Source: Vreelandella alkaliphila (GTDB lineage: Bacteria; Pseudomonadota; Gammaproteobacteria; Pseudomonadales; Halomonadaceae). Taken from it: a stretch of DNA of 64,000 nucleotides. Made by a program: the position numbers and the translations under genes. Positions 15,813 to 25,439 of this stretch are shown here, piece by piece. Below the pieces are notes generated by a model. It was given only the letters and a program-made list of their open reading frames with translations, made no database searches and was not told the origin of the DNA. Numbering within the stretch: position 1 is the stretch's first letter; the number at the start of each line of letters is the position of its first letter. The DNA is taken from the NCBI RefSeq assembly GCF_016107625.1, contig NZ_JABASV010000008.1, forward strand, positions 124,001 through 188,000, given 5' to 3'.

Positions 15813-16580
15813 ATGATGAGCGTGACACCGATTCCCGCACTTAGCGATAACTACATTTGGCTATTAAGACAGGATACCAGTCAAAGCGTTTGCGTGGTGG
15901 ATCCCGGTGAAGCAGCACCTGTCATCGAGTTTCTTGAGCGTGAATCCTTAACGCTTGATACGATTTTAATCACTCATCACCATCATGATCATACGGGTGG
16001 CCTTACAGAGTTGATTAAACGCTTCTCGCCCCGGGTTATTGGCCCCTCCAATCCTACTATTGAAGGTATTAAGGAACAGGTAGGGCATGGCGATGAAGTA
16101 CGTATTATGGGGCGTCTTTTTGAAGTCATGGCCACGCCAGGGCATACGTTAGATCACGTGAGTTACTTCACTCCAGGAATTCCTGCGCTACTTTTCTGCG
16201 GCGACACCCTGTTTTGTGGTGGATGTGGCCGCTTGTTTGAAGGGTCGCCAGAGCAAATGTTTGCATCTCTTCAAACCTTAGCGGAACTCCCAGAGGATAC
16301 GCTGGTCTTTGCAGCGCATGAATATACGCAAGCGAATCTAACATTTGCTCGTGCTGCAGATCCTGATAACGAAGACGTTAAATACGCACTGCAGGAGTGT
16401 GAGAAGGCTCGGGCATTAGACCGACCTACCTTACCCAGCACGATAGGACGCGAGCTGAAGATCAACCCCTATTTGCGCGTGAGCACCGATAGTGTGCGTC
16501 AAGCAGTAGGTACACATGGGGTCAATGATGATGATCTCGCCACGTTCACCACTTTACGCGAGTGGAAGAACCGTTTTTAA
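15813..16580 (+). CDS. gloB: Hydroxyacylglutathione hydrolase (glyoxalase II)
   Basis: Glyoxalase II hydrolyses S-lactoylglutathione to lactate and glutathione, the second step of methylglyoxal detoxification. The metallo-beta-lactamase metal motif THHHHDHTGG starts at residue 54 with H55, H57, D59 and H60; further ligands are in TPGHTLDH, CGDTLF and AAHEYT. The C-terminal HAGH domain (about 170-255) binds the glutathione moiety. AAGGA sits 8 nt before the first of two tandem ATG codons. The gene is divergent from the yafS-like gene with 112 bp between them. Confidence 0.96.
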   Translation: MMSVTPIPALSDNYIWLLRQDTSQSVCVVDPGEAAPVIEFLERESLTLDTILITHHHHDHTGGLTELIKRFSPRVIGPSNPTIEGIKEQVGHGDEVRIMGRLFEVMATPGHTLDHVSYFTPGIPALLFCGDTLFCGGCGRLFEGSPEQMFASLQTLAELPEDTLVFAAHEYTQANLTFARAADPDNEDVKYALQECEKARALDRPTLPSTIGRELKINPYLRVSTDSVRQAVGTHGVNDDDLATFTTLREWKNRF

Positions 16581-16609
16581 GAACGCTATCGAGTAAAAAC
16601 GAACCGACT

Positions 16610-17815
16610 ATGACTTATCGAACGATTCGCCAGCGCTTATTACTAAGCGCTGGAAGCACTGTTATTGTGAGCCTATTTTTAGCCGCAGCGGCCAGCTCCC
16701 AAGCCTCTACTACCGAAGCATATCAACCTAACAGCGCCCTCAATGACGCGCCGGCTTCACCCGATTCCCGCCCCAATGCCTTTCAGCATCACTTCTGGGA
16801 AGCACTTGAGCTACAACCCCAAGATGCCTGGAGCACACTTCGTGACAGCTTCCAGTGGCAGGAAAAAAGTCTCCCCGCCGATGCTCAAGCACGCGTTGAC
16901 AAGTGGATAGAGTACTACCGTTCAAGCCCGCAAAATATTGCCGCCATCACGGAACGAGCAACCCCCTGGCTTGCCTGGATCACCCAGCAAGTGAGCGAGC
17001 GTGGCCTTCCTGGTGAGATCGCGCTGATTCCGTTTGTTGAAAGTTCTTTCGACCCCAGCGCCCGAAGCCATCGAGGAGCCGCTGGGCTTTGGCAGTTTAT
17101 GCCGGGTACCGGAGATGCATTAGGCCTGGTTCGCAACGGCAACTACGATGGACGTTTAGACGTCGTGACGTCTACCGCAGCAGCGCTTGATTACCTGGAA
17201 ATGCAGGCAGATGAGTGGTACGAGGGTGACCTAATGCTCTCGCTGGCCGCTTACAACGCCGGTGCTGGCACTGTTAACCGTGCGCAACGCCAAGCTCAGG
17301 GCCAAGGCCTTGCAGGCGACTACTGGGAACTATCACTGCCCCACGAAACGATGCAGTACGTCCCCAAACTTAAAGCCATTGCGACGATCATCAATAATCC
17401 AGAACAGTACGGGGTCTCACTCCCTGACATTCATCCTGATCCCGCTTTTGCCAAAGTTCAGTTGGAGCAGCCAGTTAGCCTGGCACAGGCCTCTCAACTT
17501 CTGGATGTTAGTCAATCCGCGCTGGCCGAGCTAAACCCTGGCTTGCTGAATGGCAGCCTTGACCCACGTAGTGCACAGACGTTACTTGTGCCTGAAGAAG
17601 TCGACACTCAGGTGTTAGCTCAGCTTTCGCAATCAAACAGTACTTCGTTAGCATCGACCAGCACGCCAAGCGTTCACCGCGTTGAAAGTGGCGATAACCT
17701 ATCAGTGATTGCGTCACGCTATAATGTCACTCAACAAGATTTGATCAGGTGGAATGCTATTGAACGCCCAGAGGCACTGAAGCCAGGTCAACTGCTGACG
17801 CTTTCAGGACGGTAA
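16610..17815 (+). CDS. mltD: Membrane-bound lytic murein transglycosylase D
   Basis: MltD cleaves peptidoglycan glycan strands in the periplasm. From the ATG at 16610 (401 aa) the protein begins with a signal sequence (hydrophobic stretch about 9-30, AAAASSQAS). No lipobox cysteine is evident, so it may be released rather than a lipoprotein as in E. coli. The SLT domain carries the catalytic Glu in FVESSFDP and the GAAGLWQFMPGTG motif; one clear LysM repeat lies at the C-terminus (HRVESGDNLSVIASRY) with a degenerate one before it. An upstream GTG in the same frame lies inside gloB and lacks a ribosome-binding site. Confidence 0.9.
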   Translation: MTYRTIRQRLLLSAGSTVIVSLFLAAAASSQASTTEAYQPNSALNDAPASPDSRPNAFQHHFWEALELQPQDAWSTLRDSFQWQEKSLPADAQARVDKWIEYYRSSPQNIAAITERATPWLAWITQQVSERGLPGEIALIPFVESSFDPSARSHRGAAGLWQFMPGTGDALGLVRNGNYDGRLDVVTSTAAALDYLEMQADEWYEGDLMLSLAAYNAGAGTVNRAQRQAQGQGLAGDYWELSLPHETMQYVPKLKAIATIINNPEQYGVSLPDIHPDPAFAKVQLEQPVSLAQASQLLDVSQSALAELNPGLLNGSLDPRSAQTLLVPEEVDTQVLAQLSQSNSTSLASTSTPSVHRVESGDNLSVIASRYNVTQQDLIRWNAIERPEALKPGQLLTLSGR

Positions 17816-17980
17816 TTTGGGGAATCTAACCAGGCTTTGTTAACTAGGTTTAAAACGCAGTCTTTATTAATCTTTCTTGGCCATATCTCAGTTACTATTA
17901 GCGCCGCTACTGTGACTCAGCAGTTGTGTCTAAGGTTCTAAGCTCGGTTTCTAAGCCTTCGTTGCTACAGGAAGTTACCA

Positions 17981-19861
17981 ATGCCAAGCGGTATGTTGTT
18001 TACCAAAGCACTTTTGTTAACCAGCGGCTTGCTGTTGAGCCTGTCGCTGTTGGCTTCTGAAAACGACGTCGAAAACAACACCTCTACCCCCGTTGAGACC
18101 GTGCACGGGCTATCTCTCTACAATAGCCCAGAGCTACCTCCCGATTTTGCCTACTTCCCCCATGTTAATCCGTCCGCCCCCAAGGGCGGAACGATTACCC
18201 ATACTGCCGTGGGGGGCAGTTTCGACTCTACCAACCCGTTTATTATTCGTGGCACGCCTGTTACCGGTATTTCTAAAATTTATGACTCGCTGATGGCCAG
18301 CAATCCTGGCGAGCCCTTCAGTTTGTACGGACTGCTGGCAGAAGGCGTCCGCCTGGATCCGGAACGTCGGTGGATAGAGTTCGATTTGCGCCCAGGGGCT
18401 CGCTTTCAGGATGGGGAGCCGGTAACGGCCTATGATGTGGTGTTCTCACTGAACCTGCTGCGTGAACAAGGCAACCCCTTCTACAGCAGCTATTACGCCG
18501 GTGTCGAACGCGTTATCGCCTTAAACGATCATCAAGTGCGCTTTGAATTTAATGACACTGAGTCACGCGAGCTGCCACTGATTGTGGCCCAGTTACCCAT
18601 CTTGCCTCGTCACTACTGGGAACCCCGCGACTTTACCTCTCCGACCCTGGATGCACACACTGGGTCAGGTCCCTATCGCATTAGCGAGGTAGACCCTGGG
18701 CGGCGAATTGTCTATCAACGAGATGACAACTATTGGGGTAAGAACTTGCCCGTCAATGTGGGTCGTTACAACATCGACCGTGTTGTTTATGAGTACTACC
18801 GCGACCGCGATATTGCCTGGGAAGCCTTCAAAGCAGGCCTTACCGACTTCAGGACTGATGCACGTGCTGCCACTTGGGCGATTGGCTATGATAATTTTCC
18901 TGCCTACCAAGACGGCTTAATTAAGCGGATTACCGTGCCTGATGTTAACCCCTCCATGATGCAGGCGTTTGTCTTCAACTTACGCGAAGAAAAGTTTCAG
19001 GACCCAAGGGTTCGAGAAGCACTGAGCCTCACGTTTGATTTCCCCTGGCTCAACACTAATATTTTCTATGGCACCTATCGGCGCACGGAAAGCTTTTTTC
19101 AAAATTCCGAAATGGAAGCTACTGGAACGCCATCAGAAGAAGAACTTGCGCTACTCGAACCTTTTCGTGAGGCGTTGATGGACTCCCATCATTCAGAACG
19201 ACTGTTCACTGACCCGCTGCCCATTGAACACCCCACAGAGCTGCGTGAACGCCTGCGGCTTGCGCTTGATCTGCTGCGCGACGCTGGCTACCGCGTAGAA
19301 GATGGTGTGTTGGTGCACGGTGAAACAGGCCGACCGCTTACCTTGGAAGTACTGCTCTACGACTCGGGCCTGGAGCGTGTTGTGCAACCCATGCTACGCA
19401 ATATGGCACGTCTTGGGGTTCAAACGTCGCTACGCATTGTCGATATCAATCAATACCTTAATCGAGTTCGCAGCTACGATTACGACATGGTCATCAGCCA
19501 CTTCCCCCAGTCTAACAATCCTGGCAATGAACAACGCGATTTTTGGACCAGTGCTGCCGCAGAGGCACCACAAAGTCGCAATCGCATGGCCCTTGCCCAC
19601 CCAGCTGTCGATGCGCTAGTGGAGCAGCTGATTCGTGCTGATGACCGTGAAACGCTAGATATCATTACACAAGCGCTTGATCGCGTGCTGCGTTGGGGCT
19701 TTTATGTCATCCCTCACTATCATTCAGGCGAAACGCGGATTGCTGTGTGGGATAAATTTGGCTACCCAGAACCGTTTCCAGCTTATGCCATGGATTTAGA
19801 CGCTTGGTGGGTAAACACCGATCGAGAAGCAGAACTACAACGCCGTCATCGACGCCGCTGA
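17981..19861 (+). CDS. yejA: Oligopeptide-binding protein YejA
   Basis: YejA is the periplasmic receptor of the YejABEF ABC importer, which takes up peptides including microcin C-type compounds in enterics. The 626-residue protein has an N-terminal signal peptide (hydrophobic core about 6-25) and the SBP_bac_5 fold with GLSLYNSPELPPDFAYFPHV and PSAPKGGTI near the start, typical of the YejA subgroup. The start has AGGAAG six nt upstream. Three further genes follow in order B-E-F, giving a complete transporter. Confidence 0.93.
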   Translation: MPSGMLFTKALLLTSGLLLSLSLLASENDVENNTSTPVETVHGLSLYNSPELPPDFAYFPHVNPSAPKGGTITHTAVGGSFDSTNPFIIRGTPVTGISKIYDSLMASNPGEPFSLYGLLAEGVRLDPERRWIEFDLRPGARFQDGEPVTAYDVVFSLNLLREQGNPFYSSYYAGVERVIALNDHQVRFEFNDTESRELPLIVAQLPILPRHYWEPRDFTSPTLDAHTGSGPYRISEVDPGRRIVYQRDDNYWGKNLPVNVGRYNIDRVVYEYYRDRDIAWEAFKAGLTDFRTDARAATWAIGYDNFPAYQDGLIKRITVPDVNPSMMQAFVFNLREEKFQDPRVREALSLTFDFPWLNTNIFYGTYRRTESFFQNSEMEATGTPSEEELALLEPFREALMDSHHSERLFTDPLPIEHPTELRERLRLALDLLRDAGYRVEDGVLVHGETGRPLTLEVLLYDSGLERVVQPMLRNMARLGVQTSLRIVDINQYLNRVRSYDYDMVISHFPQSNNPGNEQRDFWTSAAAEAPQSRNRMALAHPAVDALVEQLIRADDRETLDIITQALDRVLRWGFYVIPHYHSGETRIAVWDKFGYPEPFPAYAMDLDAWWVNTDREAELQRRHRRR

Positions 19862-19923
19862 TTTAGCCAACATAGATTCATTCGAACAGCTTACCGGCAA
19901 TAACTTTTGGCCCCCAATTACTC

Positions 19924-21009
19924 ATGGAGCGCGCTGTGGCACGTTATACCTTACGCCGACTGCTACTGATGATCCCGACCCTGTTCGGCATCATGCTGCT
20001 TAACTTCATGATTGTTCAGGCTGCCCCTGGGGGCCCCATTGACCAAATGTTGGCCCGCTTTGAGGGGGCCGACGCCATGGCAAGCACACGCCTGGATATG
20101 GGGGGGGCCGATGTTCAAATTAATGATGACTCTAGGGGGGCACGTGGAATCGATCCACGCTTTATTGAGCAGTTAGAGCAGCAATTTGGCTTTGATAAAC
20201 CCGCTCATGAACGGTTTATCGGCATGATGGTGGATTATCTCACCTTCGATTTCGGCACCAGCTTTTTTCGTGATCGACCGGTTATTGAACTGATGATCGA
20301 GCGCTTACCCGTGTCTATTTCATTAGGCTTATGGACAACACTGCTGGTCTATCTCATTTCTATTCCTTTAGGCATCAGCAAAGCGTTACGGCACGGATCT
20401 CGCTTTGATGTCTGGACCTCAGGTTTAGTGATCGTAGGCTATGCCATCCCAGGCTTTTTGTTCGCCATTCTTCTTATTGTCGTGTTTGCTGGTGGCACTT
20501 ACCTGGATTGGTTTCCTCTACGCGGCTTAACATCACCCGATTTCTCTGAGCTATCCGCCTGGGGCAAAATTAAAGACTACTTTTGGCATATCACCCTGCC
20601 GGTACTGGCTGCCGCGATTGGCAGTTTTGCCACCCTCACCATGCTGACCAAAAACAGCTTTTTGGATGAAATTCATAAGCAGTACGTACTGACAGCTCGG
20701 GCCAAAGGTGCCGACGAGCAGCGTATTTTGTATGGCCATGTTTTCCGTAACGCCATGCTGATCATCATTGCTGGGTTGCCCTCTGCAATGATTGGCATTT
20801 TCTTTACCGGCGCACTGCTCATCGAGGTAATTTTCTCCTTGGATGGCCTCGGCTTATTAGGCTTTGAGGCAGTCATGCAGCGAGACTACCCCGTTATTTT
20901 CGGAACGCTATTTCTGTATACGGTAATCGGGCTGCTGCTAAAGCTAGTATCCGACTTGACCTATGTGTGGGTAGACCCACGCATTGATTTTGCGTCGAGG
21001 GAGTCATAA
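19924..21009 (+). CDS. yejB: Peptide ABC transporter permease YejB
   Basis: YejB is one of two inner-membrane permease subunits of the Yej importer. The 361 residues begin with the DppB-type helix [28 protein letters not shown] and carry five further membrane segments. The coupling-helix region for the ATPase is in [24 protein letters not shown] periplasmic insertion after the first helix (about 40-90) containing [18 protein letters not shown] is the YejB-specific extension. It lies 62 bp after yejA and 2 bp before yejE. Confidence 0.95.
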   Translation: MERAVARYTLRRLLLMIPTLFGIMLLNFMIVQAAPGGPIDQMLARFEGADAMASTRLDMGGADVQINDDSRGARGIDPRFIEQLEQQFGFDKPAHERFIGMMVDYLTFDFGTSFFRDRPVIELMIERLPVSISLGLWTTLLVYLISIPLGISKALRHGSRFDVWTSGLVIVGYAIPGFLFAILLIVVFAGGTYLDWFPLRGLTSPDFSELSAWGKIKDYFWHITLPVLAAAIGSFATLTMLTKNSFLDEIHKQYVLTARAKGADEQRILYGHVFRNAMLIIIAGLPSAMIGIFFTGALLIEVIFSLDGLGLLGFEAVMQRDYPVIFGTLFLYTVIGLLLKLVSDLTYVWVDPRIDFASRES

Positions 21010-21011
21010 AC

Positions 21012-22085
21012 ATGATATTTATCAGCTCGCGTCTTTCGCCGATTACGCTGCGTCGCCTAGCAGCATTTAAAGCCAATCGCCGCGCCCGAGCATCGCTGTG
21101 GCTCTTTGGTGTTTTGTTTATTGTCAGCCTATTTGCTGAACTCATCGCCAACGACAAACCTCTCGTAATGAAATATGACGGACAGTGGTATATACCGCTA
21201 CTGGTCGATTATCCGGAAACCGAATTCGGTGGTTTCTTACCCACCCGTACCGACTACTTAGACCCCTTTGTCCAACAGCAAATTAGCGACCACGGTTGGG
21301 CGCTATGGCCGATTATTCCCTACTCCTACCAAACCCTCGATATGCTGATGACACGACCTTCGCCTGCACCACCAGATAGGCGCCATTGGCTGGGTACCGA
21401 TGATCAAGGGCGTGATGTATTAGCGCGAGTCATTTACGGGTTTCGACTATCGGTTGCCTTTGCTCTGGCGCTCACCGCAGGCTCCTTGGTCCTGGGCGTG
21501 GTGGCGGGCGGTGTGCAGGGTTATTTTGGCGGCAAAGTAGACCTCATCGGACAGCGCATCACAGAAATCTGGTCTGGATTACCGGTGCTATTTCTGCTGA
21601 TTATATTGGCCAGTTTTGTGCAGCCCGGTTTCTGGTGGTTACTGGGCATCATGCTGTTGTTTTCGTGGCTGGGACTGGTTGATATCGTACGCGCCGAGTT
21701 TTTGCGTGCACGCAATCTTGAGTACGTGCGTGCAGCCAAGGCCATGGGACTCCCTTCTCGGCTGATTATGTGGCGCCACGTGCTACCTAACGCGATGGTA
21801 GCCACGCTGACGTTTATCCCCTTCCTGTTCACTGGTGCCATTGGCACGCTCACCGCGCTGGACTTTTTAGGCTTTGGCCTGCCACCCGGCGCACCTTCAC
21901 TTGGCGAACTAGCGGCACAGGGCAAAAACAACCTACATGCTCCATGGCTTGGCATCACCGCGTTTATGACGCTTGCCATTATGCTCTCACTACTGGTGTT
22001 TATTGGTGAAGGGCTTCGCGATGCCTTCGACCCACGACATGTGAAGCAGCAACAGCCACCCGCCCAGGAAACCAAGCATGCCTAG
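21012..22085 (+). CDS. yejE: Peptide ABC transporter permease YejE
   Basis: YejE is the DppC-type second permease. It has 357 residues, an N-terminal membrane helix (about 28-50), then a long periplasmic loop characteristic of YejE (KYDGQWYIPLLVDYPETEFGG region), and the HWLGTDDQGRDVLARVIYGFR signature that opens the transport core. The coupling region is YVRAAKAMGLPSRLIMWRHVLPNA. Its stop overlaps the yejF start by 8 bp, pointing to coupled translation and balanced stoichiometry. Confidence 0.95.
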   Translation: MIFISSRLSPITLRRLAAFKANRRARASLWLFGVLFIVSLFAELIANDKPLVMKYDGQWYIPLLVDYPETEFGGFLPTRTDYLDPFVQQQISDHGWALWPIIPYSYQTLDMLMTRPSPAPPDRRHWLGTDDQGRDVLARVIYGFRLSVAFALALTAGSLVLGVVAGGVQGYFGGKVDLIGQRITEIWSGLPVLFLLIILASFVQPGFWWLLGIMLLFSWLGLVDIVRAEFLRARNLEYVRAAKAMGLPSRLIMWRHVLPNAMVATLTFIPFLFTGAIGTLTALDFLGFGLPPGAPSLGELAAQGKNNLHAPWLGITAFMTLAIMLSLLVFIGEGLRDAFDPRHVKQQQPPAQETKHA

Positions 22086-23676
22086 TCACGCAAACAATGC
22101 CCAACCACTACTGCGCTTAAGCGAGTTTTGTGTTTCCTTCGATGGCAATGTCGTTGTCGATTCCCTCTCTCTCACTGTCAATGCGGGCGAAACGCTCGCT
22201 ATCGTGGGGGAATCTGGCTCGGGCAAGTCGGTCTCTGCCCTGGGCGCGATTAATTTACTGCCTGACAACGCTAAGGTAAGTGGTCAGCGCTGGTTAGAAG
22301 AGACCGATCTTAATCAACTAGGCAAACGTGATTGGAATGATATACGCGGTAATCAGGTGGGATTTATTTTCCAAGAGCCGATGACGTCGCTCAACCCGCT
22401 TCACCGCATTGGCAAGCAAATAGGCGAAACCCTTCGTTTACACCAGGGCCTTAGCGGGCAGGCTGCACGTACACGGGCCAAGGCACTGTTAGAACAAGTC
22501 AAACTACCGCGTCCTGACGAACTGCTTGACGCCTGGCCACATCAGCTTTCTGGCGGTCAGCGCCAGCGGGTAATGATCGCCATGGCCATTGCCAATAATC
22601 CGGCACTGTTGATTGCGGATGAGCCAACGACGGCGCTCGATGTGACCGTTCAGCAAGAGATTTTAGCCCTGCTGAAAGAACTCCGCGATCATCACGGTAT
22701 GGGTGTGCTGTTTATCAGTCACGACTTAAATTTGGTACGCCGCCATGCAGACCGGATATGTGTCATGTATCAAGGGAAAATCCAGGAAACCGGTAGCGTT
22801 GCCGATGTATTTAATAATCCCCAAAGCGACTACACCAAAGCCCTCATTGCCGCCGAACCAGAAGGCCGGCCTGCTGAGCCTGCCGATACCACGCCGCTTT
22901 TGACCACACGCCAGCTTAGCGTGAGTTTCAAGCGCCCGAGGACAGGACTTTTTCAGCGCCAGCCACCCGCTTTTGAAGCCCTGAAAGCCACCGACCTAAC
23001 CATCGCTCCTGGCGAAACGCTGGGCATTGTCGGCGAATCAGGCTCTGGAAAAACGACGCTGGCGTCAGCGGTTATGCGATTAGTCGCTAGCCAAGGTGAG
23101 GTGATACTGGGCAATGCCACGTTGAGTCAGCTCTCTGGCGACACGCTTCGACGCCAGCGCCATCGGCTACAAATGGTGTTTCAAGATCCTTACGGAGCGC
23201 TTTCTCCGCGCATGCCGGTATTTGATATTGTCAGTGAAGGCCTGCAGTTTCATTACCCTAACTTGACCAATGCAGAAGTCACCGAACGCGTGCATCGTAC
23301 GCTGCGAGAAGTGGGTCTGCCGGAAAGCTGTGCTGCCCGTTACCCTCATGAGTTTTCGGGGGGACAGCGCCAGCGCATAGCGGTGGCACGGGCAATTATC
23401 CTAGAACCTGAGCTACTGGTACTGGACGAACCAACCTCAGCGTTAGATCGAACAGTACAAAAACAGCTGGTCACGCTGCTGCGCGAACTTCAGGCACGCC
23501 GCCAACTAAGCTACCTGTTTATCAGCCACGATCTCGCCGTGGTTCGTGCTATGGCCCACCGCATTATGGTGCTAAAAGATGGCGACGTGATTGAACAAGG
23601 GGATTGCCTGGAAGTGCTCGCCGCGCCGCAGCATCCCTATACCAAAGCGTTGATAGAAGCTGCCCACTTGCACTAG
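22078..23676 (+). CDS. yejF: Peptide ABC transporter ATPase YejF (two fused ATPase domains)
   Basis: YejF energises the YejBE permease. The 532-residue protein holds two full ABC ATPase domains. The first has Walker A GESGSGKS (near residue 45), signature LSGGQRQRV and Walker B LLIADEPTTALD; the second has GESGSGKT (near 320), FSGGQRQRIAV and LLVLDEPTSALD. Both catalytic sites look complete, and each domain is followed by an oligopeptide-transporter C-terminal extension. The operon ends with a strong bidirectional terminator 100 bp downstream. Confidence 0.95.
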   Translation: MPSHANNAQPLLRLSEFCVSFDGNVVVDSLSLTVNAGETLAIVGESGSGKSVSALGAINLLPDNAKVSGQRWLEETDLNQLGKRDWNDIRGNQVGFIFQEPMTSLNPLHRIGKQIGETLRLHQGLSGQAARTRAKALLEQVKLPRPDELLDAWPHQLSGGQRQRVMIAMAIANNPALLIADEPTTALDVTVQQEILALLKELRDHHGMGVLFISHDLNLVRRHADRICVMYQGKIQETGSVADVFNNPQSDYTKALIAAEPEGRPAEPADTTPLLTTRQLSVSFKRPRTGLFQRQPPAFEALKATDLTIAPGETLGIVGESGSGKTTLASAVMRLVASQGEVILGNATLSQLSGDTLRRQRHRLQMVFQDPYGALSPRMPVFDIVSEGLQFHYPNLTNAEVTERVHRTLREVGLPESCAARYPHEFSGGQRQRIAVARAIILEPELLVLDEPTSALDRTVQKQLVTLLRELQARRQLSYLFISHDLAVVRAMAHRIMVLKDGDVIEQGDCLEVLAAPQHPYTKALIEAAHLH

Positions 23677-23776
23677 CTACCTGGTTAACATAAACGGTTA
23701 TCTCGGCAATTTTTCAAGTTGGTTATGCATGAACGCAGAAACAAGATAACGGTATAAAAATTAATTACTCATAATA

Positions 23777-23820
23777 AAAACGCCCCGGCCTTGGCACGGG
23801 TGTGCTGACCGGGGCGTTTT
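23777..23820. terminator. Bidirectional terminator between yejF and rsuA
   Basis: AAAACGCCCCGG (23777-23788) and CCGGGGCGTTTT (23809-23820) form a 12-bp stem, with a nested GCAC/GTGC hairpin in the loop. A-runs on the left and T-runs on the right serve both strands, as expected between convergent genes. Confidence 0.9.
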
Positions 23821-23847
23821 ATCCACTAGCAGTGACGCTAAGTGTAT

Positions 23848-24552
23848 TTAGAAGCTGGCAATTTCTTCAGGCGTTAGCTCCCGCCATTCACCAGGTGCTA
23901 GGTCATCTGGCAAGACCACATCACCAATCGAACGGCGATGAAGCGCATTGACGTGATTACCTAGGGCTGCAAACATACGCTTCACTTGGTGATAGCGCCC
24001 TTCTGTAATGGTCAATTCCGCTTGCTGAGGAGTAATAAACCTCAACACAGCAGGTTGCGTTGGCGTTTCTTCACCATCCAGTAGAAGTCCTTCCTCTACT
24101 TGGTTAATTGCCCACTCAGCGGCGCTACCTTCCATAGGCTCTGCCAACTCTGCAATGTATACCTTGGCACAGCGATGGCGCGGCGAGGTGACACGATGGG
24201 ACCATTGGCCATCATCAGTGAGCAATAACAAGCCGGTGGTATCTACATCCAACCGCCCTACCGGCTGCAGTCGCTCTACTTTGGGTAGATCAATGAGGTC
24301 AATCACCCTTGGGTAGAGCCCACGGCGTGCAGTGCACTCTACTTCCAGCGGCTTATGCATCATCAGGTAACGCAACCCAACCAGCGCTAGCGTCTCACCG
24401 TTGAGCTTTACTTCGTCGTTCTGGGTGTCAACTTGGGTCGCCGACTGCTTGATGGGCTCGCCATTCAGGGTCACCTCGCCATTTTTCAACACACGCTTTG
24501 CTAGGCTGCGCGTCAACGGGGTTGTTTCACTCAAAAAGCGATCAAGGCGCAT
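23848..24552 (-). CDS. rsuA: 16S rRNA pseudouridine synthase RsuA
   Basis: The enzyme makes pseudouridine 516 in 16S rRNA (E. coli numbering). It has an N-terminal S4 RNA-binding domain (about residues 1-60), the catalytic domain with PVGRLDVDTTGLLLLTDDG containing the catalytic Asp, and the YHQVKRMFAALGN motif near the C-terminus. The length (234 aa) is normal. Its ATG overlaps the stop of the upstream amidase gene in a TAATG arrangement, so the two are translationally coupled. Confidence 0.92.
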   Translation of the reverse strand: MRLDRFLSETTPLTRSLAKRVLKNGEVTLNGEPIKQSATQVDTQNDEVKLNGETLALVGLRYLMMHKPLEVECTARRGLYPRVIDLIDLPKVERLQPVGRLDVDTTGLLLLTDDGQWSHRVTSPRHRCAKVYIAELAEPMEGSAAEWAINQVEEGLLLDGEETPTQPAVLRFITPQQAELTITEGRYHQVKRMFAALGNHVNALHRRSIGDVVLPDDLAPGEWRELTPEEIASF

Positions 24553-25367
24553 TATTGACCCACTCCTGGCAGAAGCGAAAAGCGGTCGGCATCTTGCCAG
24601 GCAGGAAATTTTTCTCGAAAAGCATCTAGGTCCGTTTTATTTAGCGTCCCCGTTTCAATAAACGGAGAGTTTGCAGGGTGGTCGATCAGCGGTTCCCCTT
24701 TGAAATCGACCAGCATGGAATCGCCGCTATAGGCGAGTCCTTTGGCATCTTCACCGACGCGGTTGACACCCACTACGTAAACTAAGTTTTCAACTGCACG
24801 CGCTTGTAAAAGCGTGCGCCATGGGTGACGCCGGGGTGCAGGCCAGTTCGCCACACACAGCGCGGCATCATACTCGAAATGTTCGCCCCCTGCTGGCTGC
24901 TGGCGCATCCAAACGGGAAACCTCAGGTCATAGCATACGCTCAATAGCAGCCTGAAACCTTTCAGTTCCACTATTTTCCGGCTGTTGCCCATACCATAGC
25001 GTTCATGCTCTCCGGCCATACGAAATAAATGGCGCTTATCGTAGTACTGCAAGTCGCCGCTGGGGGTAGCCCATACCATACGGTTGAAGTATTGCCCTTC
25101 ATCGACAATTGCCACGCTGCCGGTCATTACACAGCCTCTCGCCTTGGCCTGCGTCTGTAACCAGGCAACGCTCTGACTCGAGTTCATGGGCTGGGCCATT
25201 TCCCGTGAGTTCATGGTGAAGCCAGTCGCAAACATCTCTGGCAACACAATTAAATCGGTATCGCGGCTATCTAATTCGCCTAATAGCCGCTCAAGATGCG
25301 CATGGTTGGCCTGAGGATCTTCCCAGCGCAAATCGCACTGCACTAAGCTCGTTTTCAGTTGACTCAT
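24552..25367 (-). CDS. Nitrilase-superfamily amidase (YafV/omega-amidase type)
   Basis: The product is a 271-residue cytosolic carbon-nitrogen hydrolase. The catalytic triad is visible: Glu in VLPEMFATGF, Lys in YDKRHLF and Cys in SVCYDLRFP. These contexts match the YafV/Nit2 branch that hydrolyses 2-oxoglutaramate and similar omega-amides in metabolite repair. AAAGGAG precedes the ATG at 25367; eleven more codons upstream are open but unsupported. It is divergent from rarD with 72 bp for both promoters. Confidence 0.87.
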   Translation of the reverse strand: MSQLKTSLVQCDLRWEDPQANHAHLERLLGELDSRDTDLIVLPEMFATGFTMNSREMAQPMNSSQSVAWLQTQAKARGCVMTGSVAIVDEGQYFNRMVWATPSGDLQYYDKRHLFRMAGEHERYGMGNSRKIVELKGFRLLLSVCYDLRFPVWMRQQPAGGEHFEYDAALCVANWPAPRRHPWRTLLQARAVENLVYVVGVNRVGEDAKGLAYSGDSMLVDFKGEPLIDHPANSPFIETGTLNKTDLDAFREKFPAWQDADRFSLLPGVGQ

Positions 25368-25439
25368 GCCATGTCTCCTTTGCATCAGTGTGTTCGTCAA
25401 TTATGTGCTAGATTAGCATTTTTAATTAATGAGGCTGCT

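Noticed and set aside
21521..22075. 184-codon frame antisense to yejE
   Set aside because: It lies inside a conserved permease gene and its Ser/Pro/Lys-rich translation looks like a reverse-frame shadow.
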